DNA of 64,000 bases from Amphirosellinia nigrospora. Taxonomy: Eukaryota; Ascomycota; Sordariomycetes; Xylariales; Xylariaceae. Under the pieces are notes generated by a model. That model was not told the DNA's origin. It searched no databases and worked only from the letters and a program-made list of their open reading frames with translations. Of this stretch, positions 36,609-48,841 are shown piece after piece. The stretch spans positions 1,170,001 to 1,234,000 of the forward strand of contig SCHM01000001.1 of the NCBI GenBank assembly GCA_004123355.1, in the 5' to 3' direction. Each line of letters begins with the position of its first letter. Position 1 is the stretch's first letter. A program made the position numbers and the translations under genes.

Positions 36609-39600
36609 TTAGTTCTTTGAGGACCTTTTCTGCTGATCGAAGAGAAACTCCTCGTCAGAGGCATCGAGTATATCGTATTCTTCATCCGTCATGAATCCAC
36701 CGTCTGATTCTTCCGCCCAATCATCATCTCCACCGCAGTCCTCAAAGCCGTCATCATCGTCGGCAGATGGGGCAAGAGTCTCAGTCTCAGTCTCAGTTCC
36801 ATTCTCAGTCACAGCTTCGATTTCTGAGCGAGCTTCGTGAATGCTGGCATCAGGAGACTCATGATCCAGTTTAGGGATGATCATGCGACTTCCCTGAATA
36901 GTTGATGAGACCGTATCCTCCACCTCGGTTTCAGACTCGGCGACGGCAGGAATCTCCGACTTGATCTGTTCAGCCTTTGGTGGTGTCCGAACAGTGACAT
37001 CACACCACAACCTATTGCCAAACTTAATGCCGTCTGGGTTGTCAGTCGCCAATACGAGATAACCTTGCCATCATGATCCGGAGTGCGCATCAATACGGTG
37101 AAAGGGAACTCTTGACCAGGGTTCAGGGCATTGTAGCATACTGTTGACTCAGAAGCACAGACCAGCTCATGAACACCTGCAGGGTGCGCAGGGTCAACAG
37201 CACCCATGTAGTCTCCCCCGACGAATTTGACAGCACAACCGGCAGGCCATGGAGCCGTGCCTTCGTTTCGGAGGACCCATGTCTGCTCAAAAGTATGTTT
37301 CGGTGGCATGATAGAACCATCCCGAATTGTATCCCGCTTGAAAACCGCGACAAGGTCTGCATCAATTGGGTTTGCGAGGACGATCTTGGAATCGATAGTT
37401 TCCTCTTTAATCTCAGTCTCCTCCTTAATCTCCTCCTTAATCTCCTTCTCAATTTCTTCAACTTCGGCAGGCATATATTTGCTTTCAGGCATTGGTGCTG
37501 CCTGTTCTGTCGGTTGAACATCAACGACTGTCTGAACCGGGGTGGCCGCGATATTTTCCGTTCGCGAGGCAAGCTTGTTAGAAGACTGTGCCGTCACGCA
37601 AGTACGATGCAGCCTATCGCCCATTGTAGGCAAACGCTGCCATCTTCGTGCTCCCCTGTAGTCGTAACACTGACATGACGTACTGGCGTCTTGAACTTAA
37701 TTAGCGGGTGTGTTTTATTATGGGTGTTAGCCGGACTGGCTTCGCAGTTGGCGCAAAAATCAGTATCGTGGCAGACAGCACACTTGTATCGCTCGCCGAC
37801 GATATATCGAGAGCGGCCTGCCCGGGAAGTGCACAAAGGACCATCGCAACTGATGCCGTAATGGGTAGCACGCGAAGAAATGCGGAAAGGTCGGTCGGCC
37901 AGGGGTTCATAGATAGCAACGAAACGGTGGTCAGCGTGGACGAAGCTTGCGTCCTTCACGCAGTCTGAACAATAGTCCCAGTCGGGACAATCAAGACATT
38001 TATGGCGGATGCCCCGAACGTATTTATCACAGCCATCGCAGATAGCGTTATGAAGAACGTTACGTCCAGGTTCCATTCGAGAGGAGACCAGGTGGTCAAA
38101 AACAGTGCCTTTCACAGCAGGAGCGAAACCATGGTTCGGGTGATGGCCATGTTGGTTTTGGCAAAGCAAGTTCTGCAGAGATCGTAATCATCGCAAGTAG
38201 TGCAATGGACAAATTCCTCTTCTCGGAATTCCCGTACGCAGCAGTTGCAAGTTCGCGCGGTGTAGTTCGCGGTTAGTTCGCGTGAGGAGAAAGCAATGAA
38301 GAGTGGTCGAGTAGGGAAACGACCGATGAACTGGCCGGTGATGACGCTTGGCTTGGTAGCTGCCGGTCGGACCGACTTAGGCGCAATGTGAGTACTGCTG
38401 ACTTAATGTCGCCATTCACAACAGTTCGCTTGATAAGCCAATGTCCATCGCCATAAGCAGTAAGTGATGCCACGATCGACGCACTCTGGCAGAGGTCAAA
38501 GTCGCCCTCATCACATATCGAGCAGTGGAAATGTGCTTCAGGAACAGATCGGTCGCAGCTGTTGCAGCAGACGGTGAACGGTCGCTTCATGCATTCTGGC
38601 TGGCCAACAACAGTCTCCTTTGGCCCATCTTTCTCCATGACGGGGGTTGTAGGCTGGAGGACTGGAGTAGGAGGCTTATGTAGCTCCGCAGGCTCGTTCT
38701 TGCTCAACTGAGCTGCTGACTTGGCCGCAAGGTCCCTCAACATATATTCCCTTAATGCCTTGGCCCTGAAACCGGGGATAGATCTCCGCGAAGTAATGGA
38801 GGCCATGTAGTCTTCCGCGCTAGCTTCTCTTGCGCAAGCTTCACGCATCAGGTTAGCTAAAGTAACAGAAGAAGAAGAACCTTGGGCAAGGCCGGAACAG
38901 GGAGAAGATGCAGAATCTTCCTCCGATTCACGTGTGACCAGTTGGTCGGCAGCAGTGCATGCCCAAGAAAATCTATAACCTCTGTGCCGTTGGGGTCACG
39001 TCTTAGATGAAGTCTGGGGTTGCCTCGAGCTCGCCATTCCTTTACGAAGGAGGGGAAATCTTGACTGGTCCGAGGAGCGATGATCGTCTCGACAACTCCG
39101 GGTGCTTCGTCTACAGGAGCATCGGTTGTGACGTTCTCGCCTTCCTTTTGTACTTCTTTCTCAGCTTCAGGCTGTGTCGCTTCCACGGTCTGAGCCTCTC
39201 TTCGGGCACATCCTCTATTGTAACTGGCTTGGGGGCCGGAATCTCCTGACCGGTTCGGTAGGGATTGTAGTGACACGTAGCTTCAACTTATGCTTGGCCT
39301 TGGCGGCTCTGTATAGTTGCTTGTAGACGGAGACGTTTGCTGGGCTGAGGATGACAAAGGTAGCAGCCGAGTCAGAGTATCTTTCAATAACGGCAGCTGT
39401 GTCAGTGGGTATTTGTAGGAAAGATCGGACCTAATGATGCCATGTCAGCGGTCAGACCTACAATTCAATACAGCATTGGATTCAAAAAACAAACCTTATT
39501 CTCGAATGTGTTAGAGCCGAGGTCCTTGAGCGCGAGCTTAAATCGACGGGTCGCACCATCAAAACTAATCTTGAGGGTGATCAAGGTTTCGCCGGTGGCG

Positions 39601-39620
39601 GCTGCCGATGACGAAGCCAT
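36609..39620 (-). CDS. NBR1: NBR1-type selective autophagy receptor (PB1, four ZZ fingers, FW domain)
   Basis: About 980 residues. Exon 1 is 39495-39620, the intron 39431-39494, and the remainder one long exon with breaks. Order: a PB1 domain (ITLKISFDGATRRFKLALKD onward); a Glu-rich linker; then four ZZ zinc fingers, including CNSCDRSVPEAHFHCSIC, CNCCVREFREEEFVHCTTC, ICDGCDKYVRGIRHKCLDC and CAVCHDTDFCANC. Next is the FW/NBR1 domain (HTFEQTWVLRNEGTAPWPAG) to LWCDVTV, then an acidic tail with EEYDIL, a good LIR/AIM core. No UBA domain is seen. NBR1 delivers cargo to autophagosomes via Atg8; in Chaetomium and fission yeast the receptor carries vacuolar hydrolases. Frame jumps occur at about 39245, 39195, 38930, 38490 (minus and plus one T), 38395, 38165, 37640 and 37055, mostly homopolymers. 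Confidence 0.9.
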
Positions 39621-42600
39621 CTTCGGTAGACGTGGGCTGCTCCCAACAGCGATGTTAGTGCTGTGAAAAGTGTATGTGGGTTTCTATTGAGATATTGAAG
39701 ATATCGAGGGCGTTTAATGAAATTGTCGATGATAGTTGCGGTGGTGGTTGATGGAAATGGATGGGGATAGCTAGAGGAGTGAGAGGAGGGAAGGAGGGAG
39801 AAGAGCAGCTCAGAACCTAAAGTGACAAGAAGTGGTGCTGTAGGCAGTCTAGCGCAGAGAGTCTGGGCGAGAGACGCATAGAACGTGCAGTAGCGCAGGC
39901 CACGGGGTGGGGAAAGACTGCCCAGGTGCCTAGAGAAGCGAGGTGGGCTGGTAGGTGGGCGCACTAAGGGCTAAGGGTCGGACGAGTCCATATACTTGTA
40001 CTAGGGCACAGGAGAGGAGAGCCGAGACCTACCTAGACATAGATGATGTACAATACTTCCGAGGGCGCTATCTTGTTGTCGAGGGAATCGATGACTGATG
40101 GTGTCTATTTTCAAGGGTTTCTGTTTTTTTATGATGTCTCCGGCGAACGCTGCACCTGCCAAATACCAGTGGCATAGAACACCGACCTTAATTGCTTTTG
40201 TTCCCTGCCAAGCTAGCCGTATTAGCGCAGGTAATAAGTACCGGGTAGTAGTGACAAGGCGGTCAGCCAGCCAGCCGGCTCGTCGGTCAGTCTATCAATC
40301 ATCAATTGAGAAACACAAGAACGGGCACAGACCGAAAGCCGGCGGTTCAAAGGATCTGTGATGATTGTAATGACAGGGGAATATCTTAGATATTGGGAAG
40401 ATAAGAGTCCGTCTGGCGACGGAAAGAAAGAGGACGAGATGATCGAGTTGGAGGATTGGGTGTTGTAACTCGTAAAGTGGGAGTGGGATTGGAGAACAGA
40501 GGAGGAGGAGAAGGGGAGCTTGTGATGGAAGGTTTGCGTAAGTACCCGTACTAGTACTCGTCGATAAAGTTGTGTCGGCCTCAAGGCAATAGCGGAATTA
40601 CCAAACACAACGTACACTAGGTAACTGGACTTGAAGGTACGTAATGCAGTGATTGTAATTTGCAGGTAGTGTTTTAGGTAGTGTTGAACAGCCCTGTTAT
40701 GTAGGCAGGCAAACAGAGGTACAGGTGCACAATGCAAACACCACCTGGGCTTATTCAACGTACTGCACCACCCGAAGGGCTTAGCCAGGAGGGAATGAAG
40801 GGTAGCAGTTGTAGTTAATGCTGGACCACAATAAGACAAGAGCCACATACCTTCGAATTATTCCATCTTTCAACACAAATTGTTCGATGAGATAGGCAGA
40901 TAGGTGTAAGTATAATTCGAACTAGCCAACCAACGGATCGTGTGTTGGACAGGAGTTGTTGTAGTACAGCTGGTTGACTTACGCTGATGTGATCTTTTAT
41001 AGGGAGGTATGACCTCCCGCCACTTATAGGCAGATATGGTCTTCGCAAGCTGTGCAACAAACAGCCGACAGTGTCAGCACCAGTGTTACCGCGACGTTAC
41101 CAGCCTTTGTTTAGGTGGAGTAGATATTGAGTAGAGATGTTCTACCGATGGATGCACTGGAATACCTAACTATCTATATACTACTGCAATCAATATGTGT
41201 TGGCTAGGCGTACAGATCTCTCGGGAAACAGACACCATAGGCATCGTCGAACATTTGAACTTATCTCTAGGAAACCCCAAGAGTAAAATGAGGCATCAGA
41301 TAATTTCTACAGCGCCTCAGCCTGCATGCGGCCAGGTGGTTTCCACCTAACTATGTTTAGATGATGTTTCTCCGTGTTAGTTAGACAAGTTTTATTTACT
41401 ATATTGTGTTTTACTTGCTTTTCCCTCTTTCTAGATTAAAGTCTACCTGAAAAAAAAAACCCTTGTTTATTTACTCTCAAGCAACACAACTGTGTCCTCC
41501 AATATGTTGCAGGGTGCAGATGGCAAAGAACCTGATCTACTATTTCATTGGTCGTTGCTTTACATTTCCCCGATGAGCTAACTTTTGCCCCATGTGCGTT
41601 TTTCGGCCTTTCGGATGTAAGACCCTCGCCAGCCATCAGTTTAGTGTCGTCATCCCCTTCGCCTCCATCTCAAAACCACTTGAGACAGACATACAATATT
41701 GCTTTCCTGACTAATGAAATCTAAATCAATCTAGCATTTTCTGGTTTACACGATTCCAGTCAACCATCTAACTAAGGGGTAATACGGCAGGCCTTGATTG
41801 GCTGTGTGTGGTTTCCCCACGACCCTGATTCGTCATCATTTCGCTCGGCAATGGGACGCCGCAGGCCCGCCTATTCTCCGCATTCTGATAACTTCCGTAT
41901 CTATTTACATAGTAATAAACGCGTCCTAGGTGCACTACTACGCGCCGGTGTGAGGAGTAGCTTGTCTGCCTAATGATCAGTTGCTGGCCTGGAGCTTACC
42001 CCGACTCTGCCCGACCCTGGACAGAGACAGGAATCGATAAGCCCCTCAAATCAAACTGCAGCCTAGATTAAGCACAACGGCAACTGCTTGAAGTCCCAGC
42101 TAGATGTCCTGACAACATCTGTATCCTTTGGATGAACTCGTAGGGGATAGTTCTGTAGCTTGTCCGCTAGTGTATATGTATGATTGCTAGACTGTAGTCG
42201 CCATGATGTTGTTTGACACGACTAAGACCGAAGGCGCCCCCATAAAATAACATCGGCGAAAATGCGGATCGCATCATAATACATATGACGTTGTCTCGAG
42301 AGTCATGCTGTGGTTTACGGTTGAGGGTTGGGGCAGCTTATAGTAAAGGGGCTTGCAGGGTTAAGTAAATTAAATCCAGGTATCTAGAGAGTATAGCAAC
42401 ACTACAGTCCTCAATTTTCGGTCAAACTCTGGTCTCGTATCGCTCCTTGACGATAATATGGCGCAGACTTACCCTCCAAAGGCATTGTGATATGGAGCGA
42501 CTTGTTCCTAACCTACAGGTCAACTATGCGGGTGATACATAGTGCATTTACCCAGACAATACTTGTGACATGCCCAGGAAAGTGCATTGATTCGCTCAAC

Positions 42601-44702
42601 CAGTAATCCAAATACCAAACACCCAATACCATATTACAAACTAGCTAATATCAGCAACTCTATCCTTGTGTCTCTCTTGACATCGAACAGAGCGAGGAGA
42701 CCGGAGAACCTCGGCAGCAGGATGTGTCTTTGTGGCGCCTTCAGCTCGGAGATGGTTGTTATTAAGCGATACCGGAGGTCAGCTCCATCAGAATAACAAC
42801 AAAGCCATGCAGAAGTGAAGATTGGACACCAGGGGAATCACGACTGTGCATCTGGTTTTGCCCTTTATTCTTAGGAATAGCAGCCATAGACATACATACT
42901 TCTAGCACCTAGCGTGATGGACTGCATCTACATGCTAGAAGACGATGCATTCAGTAAAATGAACGTAGACTGGATAGGTATAGGGGCAACTAGGTCACTT
43001 TACAATACCAGCGAGACGCCGACCACAAACAGTGTTGTTGTTGTTGTTGTTGTTGTTGTTGTCGTTGACTGCAGCGCATCAGATATGACTGCGACGTTTT
43101 GTTGACTGGATCCGCGTGCAAAATGATGATTGGGCTTGGTTCGGACGCTGTATGCATGAGCATTCGGAGCCCAGGAGGCTGCCGCGTGTGTTCGTGTGCG
43201 CAGCCCGACGTCTGGCCCGAATACTCGTATATTTCTTGCGGCTTGAGCGCATCGAGGGCGCCGGGCCTCGGGGGGGCGTTGTATACATATACCTACCTAC
43301 GTATACGTGAACAATTATGCTAGGCTCTGGGTGGCGGGCGCTGAGAGCCAGTCAATGCATACACACGAGTACAGGCTGTCAGTGCAGCAGAGATATCGAC
43401 CAATAGAGTAGCGTGGGGTTTTCTTGTCCAAGCGAACATGAGAAATCGGTCGTTTTAATTTATATGGCATCCTCATGCGGCATTTAGTGTTTTGTATCGA
43501 GGTAGCTCGATGCAAGGCAGCAATTTGTTCCTCGAGGAATAGCTACACCAACCTAAGGCGTACCTAAGATACCGATCATACAACTTTCACGACATTGGCT
43601 CTGTAGCGAGGAAAAAGAGGATGAATTGGAAGGCGAGTGAGTGAGGTCCTGCAACATACCAAGGCCGGGAGCAGTGGCCAACAGTGGGCCTCCAGCACTG
43701 GAAGCCACAAGCACCTACCTATTAGTACAGTGCATTCATCCCCTTGTTCATACCATCGCCCATTCACCGTCATCATTCCACAGGTCGCGTCTGTCCGTCG
43801 ACACCTGGGAGAGGGCCGGTAGACGGCCGGATTTGGCTGTTTCCAGCCAAAGCGGACATAGAAATAGCTGGTCGGGGACAGTGTAGCATGGCTCCAGAGC
43901 TCTTGGCTGTTCCCCACTGACAACTACGCTACTACCGGTGCTACCTACCACCATTGACGCTACCAGGTGGCCCCCCGTCACTCTCTTCGCCAGCTCGACT
44001 TCACCTCATCGAAACTTTTGGATTCTCATCCGTCACGTCATCGCACAAGTCCTCCCTCCTCTCACAACTATATCTCCTAGAGCCAAGTTGCTATTGAGTG
44101 CACCCCGTTTCCTCTGGGTCTCCAGGCTGATTCCATTGCATCTGCCTGCACGCCGGGGTTCTCCTTGATCCACCACCCAGTTTGTGTTGTTTCTTTCCAT
44201 TCCTCTTAACTCCGTTGTCTTGTTTTGCCTTGTAATCGTTGCCTCGACTCCAACCAGGCCGCACCGCATCGCACCGCACTGCACCAACCTCGACTCAACC
44301 CGATCTGGCCCGACTTGATTCGATTCGACTCGACTCGATCACGCCGCCGAGCTGCGAGACGGGCGACCCTGCTGCTATATAGGGCTTTTGTATGATTCAG
44401 AGGCGCCCTAGCTTTCTAATTAACTGTTTCAACACCCTTTTCCTTCATTCTGCACCGCCGGCGGTTCTTTCGCCTTTTATGGTTTTAGTTTGATTCGGCA
44501 TCCTGTCACTCATTCACCTCACCCACCTGCCGGTTCTCCATCGTGCACCGACACGCATGACATGAGCATCGGCCACGGCGCCAACGTCGTAATCCAGTTA
44601 CTCGTAGTAGCTCCGTGTCTATCTTTGCGGCTTAGGTGGTGATCTCCGGTTGTCGCTATCTGTCGGTCCTGCGCAAAGCACGCTCTGCCACGCTCTCACA
44701 AG
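39621..44702. other. 5.1-kb divergent gap between NBR1 and the Btz gene
   Basis: No convincing gene. The largest frame (minus strand 40222-40848) is rich in Leu/Ser/Tyr/His with no domain and lies in the NBR1 5' flank. Simple repeats: (GTT)n at 43033-43062, and a degenerate CGACT/CGATT pentamer run at about 44300-44340. ACCTACC-type motifs occur near 43285 and 43717. The 44200-44700 stretch looks like a long leader of the Btz gene, with CT-rich blocks. No tRNA or intact transposon seen. Confidence 0.45.
43033..43062. repeat. (GTT)n microsatellite
   Basis: About ten GTT units with one GTC. Simple sequence repeat in non-coding DNA. Confidence 0.9.
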
Positions 44703-46856
44703 ATGGCAGGTATTCGCCGGAGAAAGTTGATTGGCCATAGGCGCCGCGTTGAGGACGAGGGCGAGGATGAGGGTGGCCTCGATCAACTCGACATAGATGA
44801 TGATTCGCTGAGCGACGGTTCCCTAGCTTCCGACGATGTTGATGCTGCTGATGACAGCGATACAAGTAACGTTGAAGACGCTTCACCTACAGCCCCGCCG
44901 GTGAAGAAGAAGATAGCTGGTCGCACTGTGAGCACCAACGGCAATAGGAAAGCCCACTCCAAAACCACACCGGCTCTGCCGCCCAGAAACCCTCAAAGCC
45001 AAACACCGATGCTGTGTCTGACACCGAGTTTATGCTGAACGGCTTGAGCATTTCCGACAAGAACGCCCCAGTACAAGAGGTGGAATTCGAAGATGCTCCG
45101 AAGTCGCCGGCTAAGGCAGCTGCGCCCATTGTGGTCAGCTCAAACTCTGTGCTTGCCCCATCACAAGATGGCGCACAAGAATCCATGGGCGATCGACGCC
45201 GCATAGAGCACGAAGAGTACAGGCGCAAGCGGGATGAGGATCCCTCCTTCGTCCCTAATCGGGGGGCCTTTTTCATGCATGACCATAGACATACTGGGCC
45301 ATCTGCTAATGGATTTCGTCCATTTGGCCGGGCTTCTCGCGGAAGAGGTCGTGGCATAGGAGGCCCCTTTGCCCCAGCCAAGTAAGTAGAATACCCATGA
45401 CGATTACCCTCTTGTACTAATAGTAGCAGCTATCCGATTCATAACCCTGCCGACCCTACGACATCTGCCCCTTGGGCCCATGATATGCATGAGACTGTCA
45501 CGCAAGCCCCGCCGTTCGGCACCCACGATCCTCGTTTGCTGACGATGGTCCCCCAATGGCAATGGCTTCATTCCGACCTGTCCCCAAAGCTCTACGCCCA
45601 TTAATCGGAAGATGTCCACAGAGAAGCTACTAGGAAGTGCCCAAATAAGGGTCTTCTTCCCGGGACTGAAGGACCCATCATCTTTTCTGGCGTACCTATC
45701 AAGCAATACACCAAACTACCTGATCATAGACCACCCTTGAGACGTGACAAGCCAGTCCGGATTTCCGTCCCCGATTTCCCGCATCGTTATGTCTTCCCGG
45801 CTACTGATAGATCGTTTATATTCATTCTCGTGCCATGCGTCCAAATCAGCGAGTGCGTGGCAAACCCAGAAATGGCTTGGGATCCATTGGAGGATTTTCA
45901 AGGAGGACTAGTGTTTTCGGTGGTAGCGCCTACGCTGGAAGCGCTTATTCTCCCAGTATTGCTGTCAGTCGCCGTTCGTCTATTGTCCAGGACATGGCTA
46001 GGGATTACATCACGTCTCCAACTGGCTCTGTTGTGTCTCGTCCAGCCCTTCCGTATGACTCAAATCGGCCTGTCGTCAGGCTACCACCCCAGAGTCGACA
46101 AGATCAAAGAATACCCTTGCTGGCGAGGTTCCGGTTGCGATGCCTGTAAATCATTCCTATCTCGTTCTTAACGAACGACCCCAACCTCAGACGCATCCTC
46201 TCCCTCCAAAGCCACCATTCACGGAAAATCGGGGTGCTCCCATCCCGATGCACCAACCTCGCCCTCAGAAAACTGTTTCTGTCGCCAGCATCGAGTCTCC
46301 AGAGAACGCCTATCACCAGGCTTTCCATCAACAAGTTCCCGTCCAGGTATCCAATGGCTTGAGCCAAGATGTGCACACTCGCCACCAGTCTTACCCTTCG
46401 CAGCACTCTACCGGAACGCCTCTTTCACAGATACCAGAGCGCGCTATTCATGCTGCTCCATTTCAACCAAATCAGTTCGCACAGCAAGGTTACTACCCAC
46501 CTTATCAAATGATGCAGCCGCAGCAAGGTTATTACTATCCACCTCCCCCTTACCCAGGTACCATGGCCCCAAGTGCAACTAGCTTTGTTCCTGGTTCACA
46601 AACAGGCCAACCGCCTCAAAACGAAATTGGTGGTGCTCAATCCACAGGACAAAATTCCCAGAATTCTAATCTCGTTGCCCAAGAGGTCAACGGAATGGTT
46701 TATTATTACGACGCTTCGCAATTGGCCCCCATGGCCCCATACACCTACCCTGCGTCGCAGGGTTACCCTATTCCTAACGTCGGTATGAACGGCATGGTTA
46801 CACCCAGCCCGGACGGATATTACTTCCCCCCTCCTGCCGTCTATTATCCTCAGTAA
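44703..46856 (+). CDS. Btz-domain (CASC3/Barentsz-like) mRNP protein
   Basis: About 700 residues. The N-terminus MAGIRRRKLIGHRRRVEDEG is followed by an acidic Asp/Ser stretch. The Btz/CASC3 core holds RRRIEHEEYRRKRDEDPSFV then PNRGAFFMHDHRHTGP, the eIF4AIII-binding segment in the metazoan exon-junction complex. RGRGRGIGGP follows. After an intron starting at 45382 come NPADPTTSAPWAHDMHE, KLPDHRPPLRRDKPVRISVP, RSFIFIHSRAMRPNQRVRGK and a Pro/Gln/Tyr-rich tail ending FPPPAVYYPQ. Such proteins act in mRNA localisation, decay or splicing-coupled marking; the fungal role is inferred. Frame jumps occur at about 44965 (A run), 45537 (G), 45665, 45815 and 46130. Three tandem AG acceptors (45421-45429) end the intron, all in frame. 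Confidence 0.8.
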
Positions 46857-48841
46857 ATATGCTGCTCCCGCCTCTCAGTCAAGCTTAGATTATACTTATC
46901 TACGCTTACTCGAGGGGAAATTGAAGAGTGATGATATCACTTAATAGTAGAGAGTGAGGGATCCAGTGGTGTTAGCTCAGTACCTATTAATATCGGATCA
47001 CGCTCGTGTTTCAAGAACCTACAATACATCGACCCATTAAGCTATCTTAATTGTTGATAGATCCTCGCTACGTCGAATAGCTCCAAGGAGGCGGCTTGAC
47101 CCCTCCATACTACATCCTAAAACCATAACCCTCGCGTTCGGTCCCTTCAGTGTCAGCTCCTCTTGCCATTTCCCCATCAGTGTTCTGGAAGGATCATTCT
47201 GCAATGGCGTTGGGGGAGTTTTATTCTTTCATCATTTGACATGTGCTTGCCTTTTATAGCGACAGGCTTCTCTTCCTGACTGGGCGGGCGGATTGCGTGT
47301 GGAGAATTGTAAAGGCCACGGCTCACCGTTTTTGGCTTGGTTGGTTTGTTTGGATGGATGGACTGATTCTGGTCAAGGGGAGGATCGGCTCGGCTATGCT
47401 CGGTTACTTTGCTCCTGTTATTTTTGCGTCAATCGTGGACAAACTCATATTATATCCCCTTTACAAGACGAGACGTGCCTCGGTTTGATTCAGTTCAGAT
47501 ATCCCCATCTACTTTTGTCTTGTCCAACGCGGGGGTAGACTAGTTGTTGCTTTACATCACTGCTACACTGCATGAGATCGATCTGTAAAGGTCAGAAAGA
47601 GAAAGGAATCAGAGGAGGAGCGTGAATGTGTGCACGGGTTAGGTGGATGGGTCTGGGATGAATATTTTGGAGGATTCTTTGTCAAGGCACTGTACCGCGA
47701 GGCGTTGACCTCCTCCGTCCCTATAGGTCTACAACCTAAATACACACACACCTTGTTCATGCCTCCAATATTTGGATTCTTTCTTGTCTGTCTGCTTGTG
47801 AATGAACGAATGAATGCTTCTACGTGTGCTGTTTTTATCACTCTATGCTTCTAGCCTATTCTATCTTTCCGCAGGATTCTTCCACTATCCGGTTTAGTTT
47901 TTACAAGTACCATCCAGACTTCTAGACGCCGGTGCAGGGGTTATCTCCGGCTGGTTAAGTTGATGTAGTAGATGGGTGCTCTGCTAAACCACTTGGCAAA
48001 TTCCACTCGTACGTATCACAACATAGACATGCTCGGACTCATGATGGTCCCAAGATCCAAGTAGAGTAAACCTTCACGTAGCGAACAGATTGACATTTCT
48101 GGCAATCCCCGGTGACCTGACAAAGGTGTCCGGTTGTTGGGTTAATTACTATGCACTTCCGACCGCCCGTCTTATATGTCGTAACTAGAAGGGTCGAGAA
48201 AAAGCCGTCAACCTTCGGAGAGACGACCGATGATGACGCAAGTGTCGACGACACAACCCCCGACGGAGAGGACTAGGGAGAAGGCTTCAGATCTGACAAG
48301 ACCAAGAACGATGTTGTTTACCACAATGATCCAACGATCGCCAGGCCATTAGACCAACTTAAGTAATGAATCAATGAACGGCAAGCATCATTTTCCTGGT
48401 TTGGAAAAGGACGCGATTAGTTCAGCACTGAAAATTATCTCTGAAGGAGTGATAAGGGGAACTACAAGCAGGTAGAAACATTTATGTAGGATATATAGTA
48501 ATTCAATTTAATCTACCTCCCTACTTATACACGCAGGGTAATCTGCCACAGCCCAGGCTCCGACTCCACGCCGTTATGACTCTGTTAGTCTCAGAACCGC
48601 CAATTTCAGTCACTCTTTCACCCTTTCTCAAAAGAAAATAAAGCGGTAAATAAAACAGGACAAGAAGTCTTAGAAGAGCAACAAATACCGGGAGAAGACG
48701 AGGTACATCAATCGCAACGATGAGGCTCCACCATCTAAAGGGGAACACTGATAGGATCGATGCGATCGGCGGCCGCCATGGCAACGCTGGTGACCTTCGT
48801 CCTCTCCTCGCCGATTTCCTCACCGGTGGCCGTGGGAGGCG
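46857..48841. other. intergenic between convergent genes
   Basis: 2 kb with only short frames without coding character. Likely the long 3' UTR of the Btz gene plus the protease 3' flank. No RNA gene or repeat recognised. Confidence 0.45.

Noticed and set aside
40222-40848. 208-residue minus-strand open frame in the NBR1-Btz gap
   Set aside because: Composition looks like translated non-coding DNA (Leu/Ser/Tyr/His rich, no domain, no splice support).
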